DNA from: Diphasiastrum complanatum
Lineage: Eukaryota; Streptophyta; Lycopodiopsida; Lycopodiales; Lycopodiaceae
NCBI GenBank assembly: GCA_029204225.1
Contig: MU831829.1
Span: 1-64,000 of the forward strand
Length of the DNA: 64,000 nt
Reading direction: 5' to 3'
Within the stretch, counting starts at the first letter, position 1, and each line of letters starts with the position of its first letter. Positions 34,561 to 45,954 of the stretch are shown here, piece by piece. Position numbers and translations under genes: made by a program. A model generated the notes under the pieces. It was not told the origin of the DNA. It saw only the letters and a program-made list of their open reading frames with translations, and made no database searches.

Positions 34561-35639
34561 GATGGCAGGTGTTGTCCAAGACTGGAAGAACAGCAAAATT
34601 ACCTTTGGCAACCACGATAAATGAGTCACGGTTGACTCAAATGGCCATGTCAAGCCCACCAAGGTATACAATGATTGGTCATCTACAACATATGACGAAC
34701 CAGATAGTGTCCCAATCCAACCAAAAGGAAACTATACACGAACCACAGACATAATTAATTGGGGTCATGCACTAGCTACCGTGGACTATGAGGATTCCAA
34801 TCGATGTCGTATCGAAACGGCTGCAGAAGATGTGGATATTCTTCCATCTTCTACGAACATTGACACACCCATCATTCCCCTCATGATGATAGACCCCATT
34901 CCTATAACTTGATGCCCAGGAGAACCTAGTGTCTCTACTACCCATGTTTCGAAAAAAGGTATTCTTTCCATGGATGATGTCGAAATGACGGATGATCATG
35001 TACTCCTCTATCTAGATGCTCAACGTTATCCGTCCAAAGTCATTCATAAGGAGATCAAGTCACCAGGACCGTTGGCTCATGTCCAACTAACATCCAAAGT
35101 ACCAAACACACAAGCATATAGGCCCAAAACCAAAGAGTATACTTGGGACGTGTATCCCGATGAAGTCTGGGATACAATCGATGATGATATGGTAAGTGAG
35201 GCCACAACACCACCCATTCAAAAACCACAAAAACCTCGGTTGCAAAAAAATACCATTATTGCTACAAAATTAACCGAGTGACAAAAAAAGATGCGTGCAA
35301 AGCTTAAACAACCAATCAAGCCCTTGTCAGAAAGGACAGACAACAAACACTCTGACAAAGCTTCCACGTCTGATAAAGAATCACCTCAAATGATTCCTAA
35401 AGTCCCAGAACATTTTGTGGACCCACCTTTCGATCTTTCATAGAAGTTCAAAGACTTTACACTGGATGACGTTGTTATCCAGTTACCGCAGCCACATCGG
35501 GAACCTACACCAAGTTTTAATTCCTTTGAAGGACCCGCTAAGACAATTCCACTAAACCTTAAAGATCTTGACGAGGACATAGATCGAATAGTTCATGTTG
35601 GTGCACATTTGTCATCAACCCAATTGTCTGATCTAGAGA

Positions 35640-36990
35640 CTTTATTATGCAAATACAGGGATGTATTTGCATAGAATTATACCGTGATGAAAGGAATCCC
35701 CCCTAAAATAGTAGTACATCGGACTCCTCTAGAAGACAATGCTAAGCCTGTTAGGGCTAAACCTTATCGCAGTAACCCAGTCTATTGTGAGAGGATCGAC
35801 GAAGATACTGGCTTCCTTTATGAAGTCCAACATACTGATTGGGTATCACCCATTGTGGTTGTACCCAAGGAAAACGGCAAGCTTCATATCTGTGTTGACC
35901 TCAAGAACCTTAATGCGGTTACGAAGAAAGACCATTTTCCCTTGCCCCTAACAACCCAAATATTAGAGGAAATGGTAGGAGCTGAAACTTTCAGCTTCTT
36001 GGATGGGTTCAACGGCTATTTCCTTGTTCAAATAGCCCCTGAAGATAAACATAAAATGGCTTTTGCCACAGAGAGCGGCGTTTACGCTTATAACGTTATG
36101 CCTTTTGGCTTTTGTAACGCTCCCCAACATTCCAACGGGTCATGCAACTGGCCTTTCAAGATCTGTTACATCGGGTTGTGGAGATTTATCTCGACGATCT
36201 AGGTGTACATTATTCCGCTGCTACGCACCTAGATGCCTTGGAGAAAATCTTCATTCGCTGTCGTAGGTTTGGCATCTCACTAAACCCTGATAAATGCCAA
36301 ATATGGGTCACCCATGGGGTTGTACTCGGGCATGTAATATCAAAGGACGGTATTTCTACCGACCCGTCAAAAATCAAGGTTATCGTGGATATGCCCCTAC
36401 CTGCAACAGTGAAGGAAGTATATGTCTTCCTCGGTCATACCAACTACTATCGCATCTTTATAATCGACTATGCTGGCAAGGCACGTCTCGTTTATTTAGT
36501 TGTGGTAGATCCTTGCTGGACCGAAGAACGAATTAAGGCCTTTGAGGAGTTGAAGACAACACTCACAACGGCTCTCATACTTCGTTCTCCAGATTACACG
36601 AAAGAATTCCATGTGCATACTGATGCAAGTAAGTATGCCATTGGGGGTCTTCTTGCACAACCAGGCGAGTATGGCAAAGACTTTCCCATACGTTTCTTAA
36701 GCAGGCAACTGGTGCCTACTGAAGTAAACTATACCACTACCGAGAGAGAAGCATTGGCAATGGTCTATGCGGTACAACAACTACGACATTATTTATTAGG
36801 CCAGACCTTTGCTTTCTACACAGACCATCAAGCACTCCTATATATCGTTAATAAGTCCTGTAAGATGGGACGAATAGCTCACTGACTACTAATTTTGGAG
36901 GAATTTAATTTTCGTATAGTCGTTCGGAAAGGGTCCCAACATTTCATGGCAGATCATATTTCCAGACTACCAAGTGCTAAAAAAGCAACT
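35640..36990 (+). pseudogene. Reverse transcriptase and RNase H of the gypsy element
   Basis: Copies element RNA into cDNA and degrades the RNA strand. RT motifs are in order: WVSPIVVVPKENGKLHICVD, FSFLDGFNGYFLVQI, MPFGFCNAP (around 36100), then after a one-base frameshift near 36128 the catalytic box YLDDLG (36187-36198; YADD or YMDD is usual) and GISLNPDKCQI. RNase H follows with HTDASKYAIGG (about 36617), TEREALAMVYA and YTDHQAL, holding its acidic residues. Stops lie at about 35673, 36883 and 37031. The two catalytic aspartates of RT are kept, but the shifted frame prevents a full product. Confidence 0.9.
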
Positions 36991-37169
36991 GCACCAGTCA
37001 ATGATGATCTTCCTGATGCATGTCTTTTTTAGATCGATGCCACACCCCTATGGGCTGAGGAGATCACTGAGTTCCTCACAACAGGTTGACTAAAAGAAGG
37101 CCTGAGTACAACGAAAAAAAGAAATTTTTTAATAAAAGCAGTGCCCTTTCAGTTAATTTCGAAAAAGGG

Positions 37170-38329
37170 GCATTGACGACATTATTCGACGATGTGCCTA
37201 TGAATATGAGATACGACCGATAATATCCCAGGCTCATGAGGGCATCGGAGGTGGCCACTTTTCTGCTGAAGCCACAACGAAGATTATCCTTCGAGCAGGA
37301 TTGTGGTGGCCATCTTTGTTTAAAGACACGTTTGCTGTCATTAAAGCATGTGATGTCTATCAAAGAGCAAAGAAAAATACCAAAGCAGACTTCACACCAT
37401 TGACTCCCATTATAGAAGGTAAAGCCTTCCATAAGTGGGGGATTGACTTTGTTGGACCCATCAGTCCAGCAGCGAAATATACCCAAGCTCGATATATCCT
37501 CATAGCCACAGATTACGCCACTAAGTGGGTAGAGGCCCGAGCAACGAAGGATGCCAACGCAAAACCAGTTGTACGTTTTCTTTACGAAAACATTATTACC
37601 CATTTTGGCTGTCCCATTGAGCTTGTTAGTGATCACGACACGCATTTTTTTAATGCTGTCGTTGATAATCTCCTATGCCAGTACCTTGTCGTTCACAGAA
37701 AAAGTACACCGTACTATCCTAGGTGTAATGGCCAGGCTGAATCAACTAACAAGACGATCTGTAAAATTCTAACCAAGATAATTAAAACCAGTCGCTCTGA
37801 TTGGGAAACAAAACTTTTCTCAGCTATCTGGGCTTACCGCACCACCTTGAAGAAAGCCACTGTGTGGGTAACCCCTTTCCACTTAGTATACGGTCAAGAA
37901 GCGATAATGCCCGTAGAATTCTTAGTACCTTCGCTAAGAGTTACGGAGGCTTTTTCAACAGATCTCTGTGAAAAAGCTTCAATCAAACAACAAGTCAAAA
38001 CTAGGCTATTTACGTTAGCCCAGTTATGTGAGACAAGACTAATATCTTATCACGCACAACTAGTTAACAAACGATGCCAAAAAGCCTGGCATGACCATCA
38101 CCTGCGCAATAAAGATCTACATTTAGGTGACCAGGTACTTCTTTATACATCAAAGAAGCACCTCGACAAGTTGAAGTTCAGAAGTGAAGGGCCATACGTT
38201 AATAAGAAAATATTTTCTAATGGTGCAGTCCAGTTACAAACACTTGACGAGACACTCCTAGACACTGTCGTAAACAATGGTCATCTACGACGGTACTACG
38301 AAGAGTTGTTCTTTGTTGACCCAAATTAG
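37170..38329 (+). pseudogene. Integrase of the gypsy element
   Basis: Would insert the cDNA into the host genome. This is the longest surviving frame, back in the gag frame. The H2C2 zinc domain is present (HEGIGGGHFSAEAT...ACDVY), but its last cysteine is Tyr. The catalytic core has D (GIDFVGPIS), D (LVSDHDTHF, usually SDHGTHF) and E (NGQAESTNK), so the DDE triad is kept. The C-terminal domain carries LGDQVLLYTSKKH and ends NGHLRRYYE shortly before the stop. No chromodomain follows, as expected for Tat/Athila-type elements. Confidence 0.92.
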
Positions 38330-38717
38330 GATCTTTTCCCTTGAACAAAAAAAAAAAAAGAATTTTTAATATTATTTTATTCCTTTCCTTGTACATCTCG
38401 CCTATTGTTCACCTCGTTCCTTGTTTATACTTCATATCATTACTTATGTACATTCTATGCATTTTTTTTTTCTTTTTTTCTTCTATTCATACTCATGGGT
38501 CATGGGTGTTCTAGATCGACAACTGATAGGCTACACCTTAGGAAATCATTCTCACACTTCGGACACCTCATCTCTATCTCACTAGTATCTCAGGGTAACC
38601 AACATTCTTGGAGATACACCTCTTTTATAAGAACTTCTACTCTGAGCAACAGTCCTATTTTCCTTGGAGTTCTTCACTTACATCAAACAGATCCATTTAT
38701 GCATCATAAATTTTTTT

Positions 38718-39058
38718 TCAAATCTCAACCGAAGCGGTCTCGACCGAAGCAGTTCCTTCAAATCTCAACCGAAGTGCCTCTGTTGGATCTCGACCGAAGC
38801 AGTTCCTTCAGATCTCGACCGAAGCGGTTTCGTCAGATCTCGACCGAAGCCTTCTTTCAGATCTCAACCAAAGCAATTCCTTCAGATCTCGACCGAAGCA
38901 GTCCTTTCAGATCTCGACCGGAGCATTCCTTCAAATCTCAACCGAAGCAGTTCTTTCAGATCTCAACCAAAGCCTTCCTTTGAATCTCGACCGGAGCATT
39001 TCTGTGAGATCTCAACTGGAGCAGTCATTTTGAATCTCGACCTGAGGACATACATTCG
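38718..39058 (+). repeat. ~25-bp tandem repeat array B
   Basis: About 14 copies of atctcgaccgaagcagt-type units, the same family as array A in the leader, with A and G interchange at the same positions. Confidence 0.88.
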
Positions 39059-39675
39059 AATTTTATGAACCAGCACGTCCCACCTCTCTTGCAACCAGAC
39101 AACGGCGGCAATTAATTCCCTCTCATCGAAGCCATTCACACCTCAGCGAAGTGCAAAGCTAAAGCATTTTCTGACGATGATCTGCGGTGATCTTCCTGCT
39201 CTTAACACCGATCCTGTGCTCGACTATTCAATCCGTCCATCATCATCTTCACACCATCTCACCATCGTTATCACTCCCTTATGAGCGCCATCACCGAAAC
39301 CTTCAACACAAACGTCGCCGACAGAATATCTTATATCTCAAGTTTCGCATGCTGAGGGGTAGTGTCACACGAGCACTTATCACGCTCCTGTCACACTGCT
39401 GAACATCCTATAATCACAATCACAAACCATACATCTTCAACCTGCTTCATCCCTGAAAGATACACATCCATAACATTAAAATCCTTGTCGAACACCTCCA
39501 CTTCCTCCTATTCCACTTGCCATCTCCTTAACTCAACCTCACTCTGTTCATCCACCTTTACTTCATCACCCACACCGCTCTACCCAGCACAACCATCTTC
39601 CACATAACTCCCTTTCCAAACCCGTTCACACATCCCTTCCCCCACACTTTCCGAACCATTCTACACTGCCACTTC

Positions 39676-39925
39676 CCATCTCAACCGGAGCCCCCTCCTT
39701 TCAGATCTCAACCGACCTTTCCCATCTCAACCAAAGCCACTCCATCAGATTTCAACCAGAGCCCAACCTTTCCCATCTCGACCGAAGTCCTCCTTTCAGA
39801 TCTCAACCGGAGCCCAACCTTTTCCATCTCAACCGAAGCCACTCCATCAGATTTCAACCGGAGCCCAACCCTTCACATCTCAACCGATGCCTTTCCACTG
39901 TCTCAGCTCTCAACCGAAGTAGTTT
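39676..39925 (+). repeat. ~25-bp tandem repeat array C
   Basis: About 10 copies of ctcaaccggagccc-type units ending 34 bp before the ATG of the accessory frame. Confidence 0.85.
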
Positions 39926-39958
39926 TTTTTGAACCCTCCTTCTTCCATTTTTCCAGCC

Positions 39959-42792
39959 ATGTCGTCCAACCCCAGTTCCAGTTTAGATGATCCCAAAGCA
40001 AGCAAGCTTGACATCCAGCTGTGCAAGCTTGACCTTACAAAGATGCAGGCCTGGTACCAGCAGGCGGAGTCCTTCTTCAAGATAATCGAATTTCAGATCC
40101 CTGTCTTGACAGGTTATCAAAGCCCCTATCTGGTACACATGGCATATGCCAATTATCATACCATGACAAGGTCATGTCAGATCATAGTTTCCCCTATCAG
40201 GAATTATGTCTATAATGTATTCTTTGTGGTAGCTAACTTGCAACCTTATGGTTTCCCACGAGGGCCAAACACTGTCACAAAGACACTCCAGAAGATAGAG
40301 CAAACGACATATTTCAAATATATTGATCCCTCTGTCACCAAGTGGAAGAACAAGGATGGGTACAATCTGGAAGCAATCAAGGACAAACAACTTCAAGCAG
40401 CATGTGCATATCTCACCAGATGCACACAGAAGCCTCGAATGAAAGTGCTGAGGGTACCCATGTCCCTGTTTTACATGATGGCAGATTCACGACTGCATGC
40501 CCAGAACCTCTATGATTGGGCACAGTTTGCTTCGAATTGTCTTCATGAGTGCAGTAAGCACAAGCAGCCTATCACGATATTAGGATATCTGATGACAAAT
40601 ATCACTCTGCATCAAGTACAAAATGGGCCAAAGCTCCAACAACAATTGTAGCATGCGGACAAGGCATGGGATATTCCCATTGAACACAAGAAGCCCAAGT
40701 GTGCAAGGACAATTTCACCATCGGGATCCCAGGCCAAACGAGTCAATACTAGTAACCTCCCTCTGGTACACAAGCCAAGAAGCCCACCCCAGAATCCACA
40801 AGCAGCTGTAACCTCCGGAGCTCAACATGCAGATACCTCAAGGGCTCAGTTGCCAGGTACACGGCAACAACGAAGACAAGAGAAGCTTCAAGTTGGGAGC
40901 ACATCACCAAAGGGATCAGTTTCACATGGTTCCATGTCAGATGGTGGCAGCTCGTCCACAACATCACAACAACACTCGTCACCTTCACATGTCATCGACG
41001 AGGTGATGGAGCAACTACATCCACACTGGCAGCTGACACGACAGTACCTCAAGTCCCAAGTCGGCCAGATGAGCCCACACTGATTACAACGCCAACGCCA
41101 CCAACATCACCACTGGCACATGTTTTGGGGGGGGGGAGGAGTGGGGATATCCAGTCCCCAAGACACAGGAGCAGCCCAATAGTCACAAGATCAACAATCA
41201 CAGGCCCAACAAGTCCACATATTGGACACATCTCAATATTTTGATGCTGCGGACCTGACGGAGATCCGGATGGAGAAATACATAAGGCTGATCCAAGAGC
41301 GAGAGGCCAATAAAAAGAATTTTGAAAACATTGTGGCGAAACAACAGAAGATCATCCTAAGTCCCAGAAGCAGCTTGAAGAAACAACGAAGGCCCTACAG
41401 CAAGTCTTCGACAAGGTGAGCCAATTATGGGACACGACATGCAAGGCCCAAGCAGGTGCTCACGTAACGAAGCCACGGGATGATGATGGGAATGATGGAA
41501 TAGGGAATCAGGATGGGCAAACCCACCGATCAGACGGTAGCTCAGGATCGGGTGGCCAGAGAGCCGGTGCTGCTTCCATGAGCTTTCCCCGACCCCCTCC
41601 CACCTTTAACCCTTCCTCCTACTCGACATTTAATTTCTCTGAAACATTCATTCCAACTTACCCAATTCTTCCATCTCCCCTTTCTTCATCACCTCCTAGT
41701 CAAATAATGGGCCCATCAAAAGGTCCAACTGACACCCACAAAGCCCGACGGGACAAGTTTCTCCAACAACTCCACTCCCTCGGTGCTGTGTATAACTTAT
41801 TATTTCCGCCTCCTCCTAAACCGTTCACCCCCGCACCTCTCTCCCCAGATCACTCCATCCCCAACCTTCCAGAAACCAATACAGACATTGGAGCCGATGA
41901 TGACTTCCTGGTTGACCAACCGGAAACAAGAAGATTCTCACCCAGGCCAGACACGGGTGCAGATGAGCCGTTGACAAGTGATCAAACAAAAGAGAAAGAC
42001 ACGGGCACCAAGGCCCTTGATGATTATCTGGCAAGGCCGCCCTAGCCGCGTAGGACAACTTCCCCTATCCGGCCTAGAAGTAAACTGGCTGATACAAGGG
42101 AATCAGAGCGATTTGAAAGAAAATACCCTCCCAATATGAGGGGCGACAAAGAAGACATCGATCAAAGCCAATACTCTACTAGGGCCGAGGTCATTGTCGC
42201 ACTACAACCGCAGCCAGAATGGCGGAACAAAGTCCTGAAGGATAGCAGGCGACTCCAGGAATATTTGAGGGCACCGGCATGGAAGCGAGTGGATACTTTT
42301 TACATGCCGCTCAAATGCAGAAACCCATGGCCAGTGGAAAAGCCTCAAGTGGAGTTAGTAAACTGGCTAGTCATTTCGGGAATTACAGAGAGAACCTCCC
42401 TGGATGATCCGAGGCTACAGTTATTAGACTTCAGACACAAATACAAGTCAAGTGCCGATTTCTGTGTGCAATAAAGTGCCAAGTATTGCAGATCCATGGC
42501 CTTCGTGATGCAGCAAGAGTGTTTTCGGGATCGAGGTTTGGATCCCATTAGGATCAATCTAAACACAGCCCTCCAGTCGGAAGAAGACCATGAGATGATG
42601 GCCAGGCTATACTACAGAGCGGCCTTCATGTCGTCATGCTATGTGACCATGGTGGAAGACTGGCAGGAAATGGGCTTCGTAGAAAAAATAAGAGAATATC
42701 TGGGGCCCCTTAATTCCGAAAGTAAGCTCCGCTTCCAAGTTTTTGAAGCCTTGGGCCGAAAGATGAGCGAGCGAAAGCAGACGGCGCGATGA
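39959..42792 (+). pseudogene. Accessory sense reading frame of the gypsy element (~940 codons, unknown function)
   Basis: A decayed long coding sequence between integrase and the 3' LTR, in the sense direction. Its ATG is at 39959 (MSSNPSSSLDDP). The N-terminal ~230 residues are a folded-looking domain rich in aromatic residues (KMQAWYQQAESFFK, KWKNKDGYN), ended by TAG at 40649. The same frame continues as a Ser/Gln/Pro-rich linker to 41083, crosses a G10 run (41127-41136), then enters a charged coiled-coil-like stretch (MEKYIRLIQEREANKKN). A frameshift near 41355 moves it to frame 1 (QKQLEETTKALQQVFDKVSQ), then a Pro-rich part (stop 42043) and a helical C-terminal domain of ~215 residues (stop 42472; end 42792). 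I see no signal peptide, transmembrane segment or zinc finger, so it is not env-like. I do not recognise it. Confidence 0.75.
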
Positions 42793-42981
42793 TGAGGCGA
42801 ACAAGATTCACAAGAAGTGCTCAAGAGGGCTGGTATGTAGCGGCCAATTGAGGGACTTCCAATTTTGGCGAATAAATTTAGTGGATAATAAGCACCTGGT
42901 TTTACGGAAACGAACGAAAATCCACGCTTGTACAAGTGCCAAGCGGAAGACATCACCGGTGTTGCAGTGGGTCCTGCAACA

Positions 42982-42997
42982 GATTAGGGGTGGATAA
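42982..42997 (+). other. Polypurine tract of the gypsy element
   Basis: gattaggggtggataa immediately before the 3' LTR TGTTAGCC; the site of plus-strand priming. Confidence 0.75.
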
Positions 42998-44098
42998 TGT
43001 TAGCCGATTCTCTAGTGCCGAGCCAAGCTGAAGACATAGGTTATCTCTCACCCATGACCGAGAAGGTCTCAGAAGGAAGAGAGCAGAAGAAGCTGAGAGC
43101 CGAGCATGAGAGCCGAGGAAATACTAGCTAGGAAGATAGTGCTTAACTATGTGAGCCTACATGGTGTATCCCAAAGAAGGAATGACCATGTAGGAGCTAG
43201 TAACATTTTCTTGAATAGTTGTAATAAATGTAGACTCCCCTTAAATTAGTAAGAGTGAGCCACCTTTTGATGGTGACCTCTAGTGGAAGGGCAAATTCCA
43301 CATGTAATTTCTAATCTAGTGGAATTGCCACATGGGCTCCACATGGGCAGCCTTCTTGCTTATTTAAGGGCCCCCCTCTCTTGTGAGGGAACTTTTAATT
43401 GTATTTTCAAGTTCTCTTGAGCTAATAAAGAGGATCCTCCATGAGTTCTTGAAGATCACTAAGCTCCTTGTTCATGGCAATGATCTTGAGTGATTTTTTC
43501 TATGAGCATGCTTGATTCCTTGCTTGTGAATTAACTAGATTCTTGTTTCTTGTTCTTGCTTAATTGTGGATTAGCTTCAATTCTTGCTTGTGGAATCTTG
43601 TAGAAATCAGCATTCAAGTAAACTATAGAGGCTAGAAATGTGGTGTAAATCTTGCATAGTCTTGACATTCTAGTTCTTGATGTTCTTGGATAATTTAGGC
43701 ATCAAGTAATGTGTGTTTCTTGATTCCTAGATTGTAAAATGCTGTTAGAAATCTTATTTCTTGTTCTTGAATCTGGTTTTGGTTTCAGTAGCTATTCTAG
43801 TTCTTGATTGTTCTTTGATTCAATAGTTAGTAGTAGGATTGCTCTCTGTGCTGAATGTTGATCTGCTTGAGCTGTAGATGGTTGCATGGCTAGTGTATGC
43901 ATGTCACTGCGTATCGGATTTGAGTTACCCACTGACAAGCTGAGATATACGTACTGCATTCTTGAATATTGCTTATGCTCTGTAAACATTCTAATAAAAA
44001 GAATAATCACAAAGAACCATAATGACAGAGGTAATGCAAGAGAGATAAGCAACAAAAAGAAAAAAAACATGTTCACAGATTGAGTGAATATGTGAATA
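42998..44098 (+). repeat. 3' LTR of the gypsy element (1101 bp)
   Basis: Co-linear with the 5' LTR. It is 11 bp longer because of a tandem duplication (ccacatgggct) near 43330. It ends GTGAATA where the 5' LTR ends GTGAACA, so the terminal CA has decayed. Confidence 0.93.
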
Positions 44099-44103
44099 GC
44101 CTG
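44099..44103. other. Target-site duplication (right), gcctg
   Basis: Exact copy of 30146-30150. Confidence 0.93.
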
Positions 44104-44283
44104 TGAGAATTTACATGTAAATATGCAGACTGCGCAATCACGAACGTTGTATAGCTATTAATGTCCGTTGACATTGTAGAGTTATTAATATTCGTTGACG
44201 ATGAAAAGATATGAGTAAAATTGCAGCATGAATGGAGGCAGATTAAAATGGGATTTAGGAGAGTAGAGGAGATAAATCCAACA
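44104..44283 (-). mobile_element. Copia LTR, proximal part (split by the gypsy insertion)
   Basis: Minus-strand LTR start TGTTGGATTTATC directly follows the polypurine run AAGGGGGG (plus 44284-44291). It continues at 30145 on the other side of the gypsy element. Confidence 0.75.
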
Positions 44284-45000
44284 CCCCCCTTAATCTGGAT
44301 CCGTGAATGCCTTGATCTTCAGACTAAGCAATACACAAAATTTGTTGTGTGCATTAACACTTAATGCTTTCATGAATATATCTGCAACCATGTCCGTCAA
44401 GCTTACTCCTTGTTGAGAATCTTGGTCTTGATGTAGTGATATCTAAGTTCAATGTGCTTACTCCTAAGTAAAATCTAGGGTTGGCTGATAAGATAATAGC
44501 ACTTTGATTATCACAAAATAAAATTGTAGGGCTGTACTGATGCAGATTAACGTCTGACAGTAAATTTCTCAACCAAAATGTTTCCTTAATAGATTGAGAG
44601 ACAACAATGCTTATATAGAAGAAAGTGCGATAGAGTTTGCTTATGACTGTTCCATGAGATAGGACCGCCATTGAAGAAGAATGTAAATCCAGATGTGGAC
44701 TTACGATTGTCTACATCTCCTCCCCAGCCTGAATACCCACTAAGCTGATGAAGATTGTCGTTGCTGACATCTCCATAGCAAATGCACTGGTCCATGGTAG
44801 CTCGAATATACCTCATGACTCTTATGAGAGCCTTCTAATGGGCCAGGATTAGCCATATATTGGCTGAGTGAGCTTATTGTAAAAGAGAAAACTGGTCCTG
44901 TACAGACCATTGCATACATGAGAGATCCAAGTATCGATCGATAAGGATACTCTCTCATCTACTCCTCTTCCTGCTTGGTCTAGGGACATTGGTCCTTTGA
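44284..45000 (-). pseudogene. Ty1/copia RT C-terminus and RNase H relic
   Basis: The minus strand reads PYRSILGSLMYAMVCTGP (usual: ..R.AVGSLMYA...TRPD), then MANPGP, and RNase H pieces YSGWGGDVDNRKSTSGFTFF and GGPISWNSHKQ, followed by decayed ADIFTK-type sequence and the polypurine tract at 44291-44284. Stops and frameshifts are numerous. The RT catalytic core, integrase and gag are missing: homology ends near 45000, where a gypsy gag in the opposite orientation begins. Its 3' LTR is the one split by the 13.9-kb gypsy insertion. Confidence 0.85.
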
Positions 45001-45690
45001 CAAATGCAGGCCTGGATCCATTGGTGAGTGAGCTAATTTACAATTCATTAGATTGTAGGTTAGCCAACCAGAAGAAGCATGTAGTTCCACCTCCCGTAAA
45101 ATTGTTTAAGGGAGAGAAGAAAGATAGGAACTTGCAAGTGGTAAGTTCATGGCTTAATATTTGGAACAAATACTTTGGCATGAACCAAACCCCTGAATGT
45201 GAAAAGTTATCCACTGTTACTATGTTCCTTGATGGAAGAGCCTTAGTATGGTGGGATGACCTAGTTGCAAAAGGCAATCAACCTTGTACATGGGAAGATT
45301 TTTGCATAGTATTTAGGGAATACTTTCTACCAATGTTAGATGACTATGAACACGTTCAAAAGTTGAGTCATATAACAATGAATAAAAGTTTGGAACAGTT
45401 TATTCAGGATTTTCATGAGTACTTGAATCCACTTTATAGTGACATTCCACCCAGAGTACAAATGTTAATGTTTATTGATGGGTTACCGAAAGATTATCAA
45501 GGGGATGTTCGTAGGGACCATCCAAAGACCCTTGAGGATGCTATTAGGGCTGCAAAGTTTTTTGATGACACACCTAAGCCACCTAGGGGTCAACAACCTA
45601 ATGAGTAGAAGAAAGTTTTTCAATCTAAGAGGAAGGATCATTAGAGAAAAGATAGGCCCAAAGAGGGCCCTATAAGAAATGCCATGTAGG
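45000..45690 (+). pseudogene. Ty3/gypsy gag capsid relic
   Basis: A 200-codon open stretch matches the Retrotrans_gag domain. VVPPPVKLFKGEK is followed by VSSWLNIWNKYF, TVTMFLDGRALVWWDDL (the A..WW motif), WEDFCIVFREYFLP, and a QFIQDFHEYLNPL helix, then FIDGLPKDYQ. The end (PKPPRGQQPNE, stop) is the usual linker before the zinc knuckle, which is lost. The open frame begins at a TTG, so the true N-terminus is missing. It differs in sequence from the gag of the 13.9-kb element and belongs to another gypsy lineage, probably chromovirus-like. Confidence 0.8.
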
Positions 45691-45954
45691 AGAGAGAAAA
45701 ATAACTATAAAGTAATTATAATATCATTTTCTAACTTCTTTACGCATCTGCCCACACTACTTTCCATGTAAATGAATGCACCTTAGTTTAGTCACATCAA
45801 ACTTCACTGGTGCTTAGCCATAGTTAAAATATAATTTTTCAGAATGTTGAAATATTTCCTCCCAATAGTTGGGAACACTCAAAAATTTGAATTAGGAGTG
45901 ATATTTCTGAAAAAAGCCTATGCCATCTCTATCTCCAAGGTCAAAAACAAATGT

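Larger units (their letters stand above)
38330..39958 (+). other. Spacer between integrase and accessory frame, with repeat arrays B and C
   Basis: Non-coding. It contains two arrays of the same ~25-bp repeat as the leader (listed separately). The remainder is C- and T-rich without conserved frames. Confidence 0.7.
30151..44098 (+). mobile_element. Complete 13.9-kb Ty3/gypsy (Tat-like) retrotransposon with accessory frame
   Basis: Full structure in order: 5' LTR, tRNA-Asp-like primer site, tandem-repeat leader, gag, protease, RT, RNase H, integrase, a repeat-bearing spacer, a long accessory sense frame, polypurine tract and 3' LTR, flanked by an exact gcctg duplication. The tRNA-Asp-type primer site, the large size, the extra frame and the tandem repeats point to the Tat clade rather than chromoviruses; no chromodomain follows integrase. 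Gag-pol was originally one frame (frame 2), now broken by at least seven stops and several frameshifts. The LTRs differ at 8 of the first ~160 aligned bases, so the copy is old and inactive. Confidence 0.93.

Noticed and set aside
37076-37645. 189-codon antisense frame over integrase
   Set aside because: Mirror of a conserved sense domain. Antisense frames exist in some Tat-like elements, but this one lies wholly within integrase and has no recognisable features.
38405-38983. 192-codon frame after integrase
   Set aside because: Crosses the same 25-bp array, with no conserved domain and no continuity with integrase or the accessory frame.
39959-42792. Accessory frame as an envelope-like gene
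   Set aside because: No signal peptide, no transmembrane helix and no spaced cysteines in the parts I can read.
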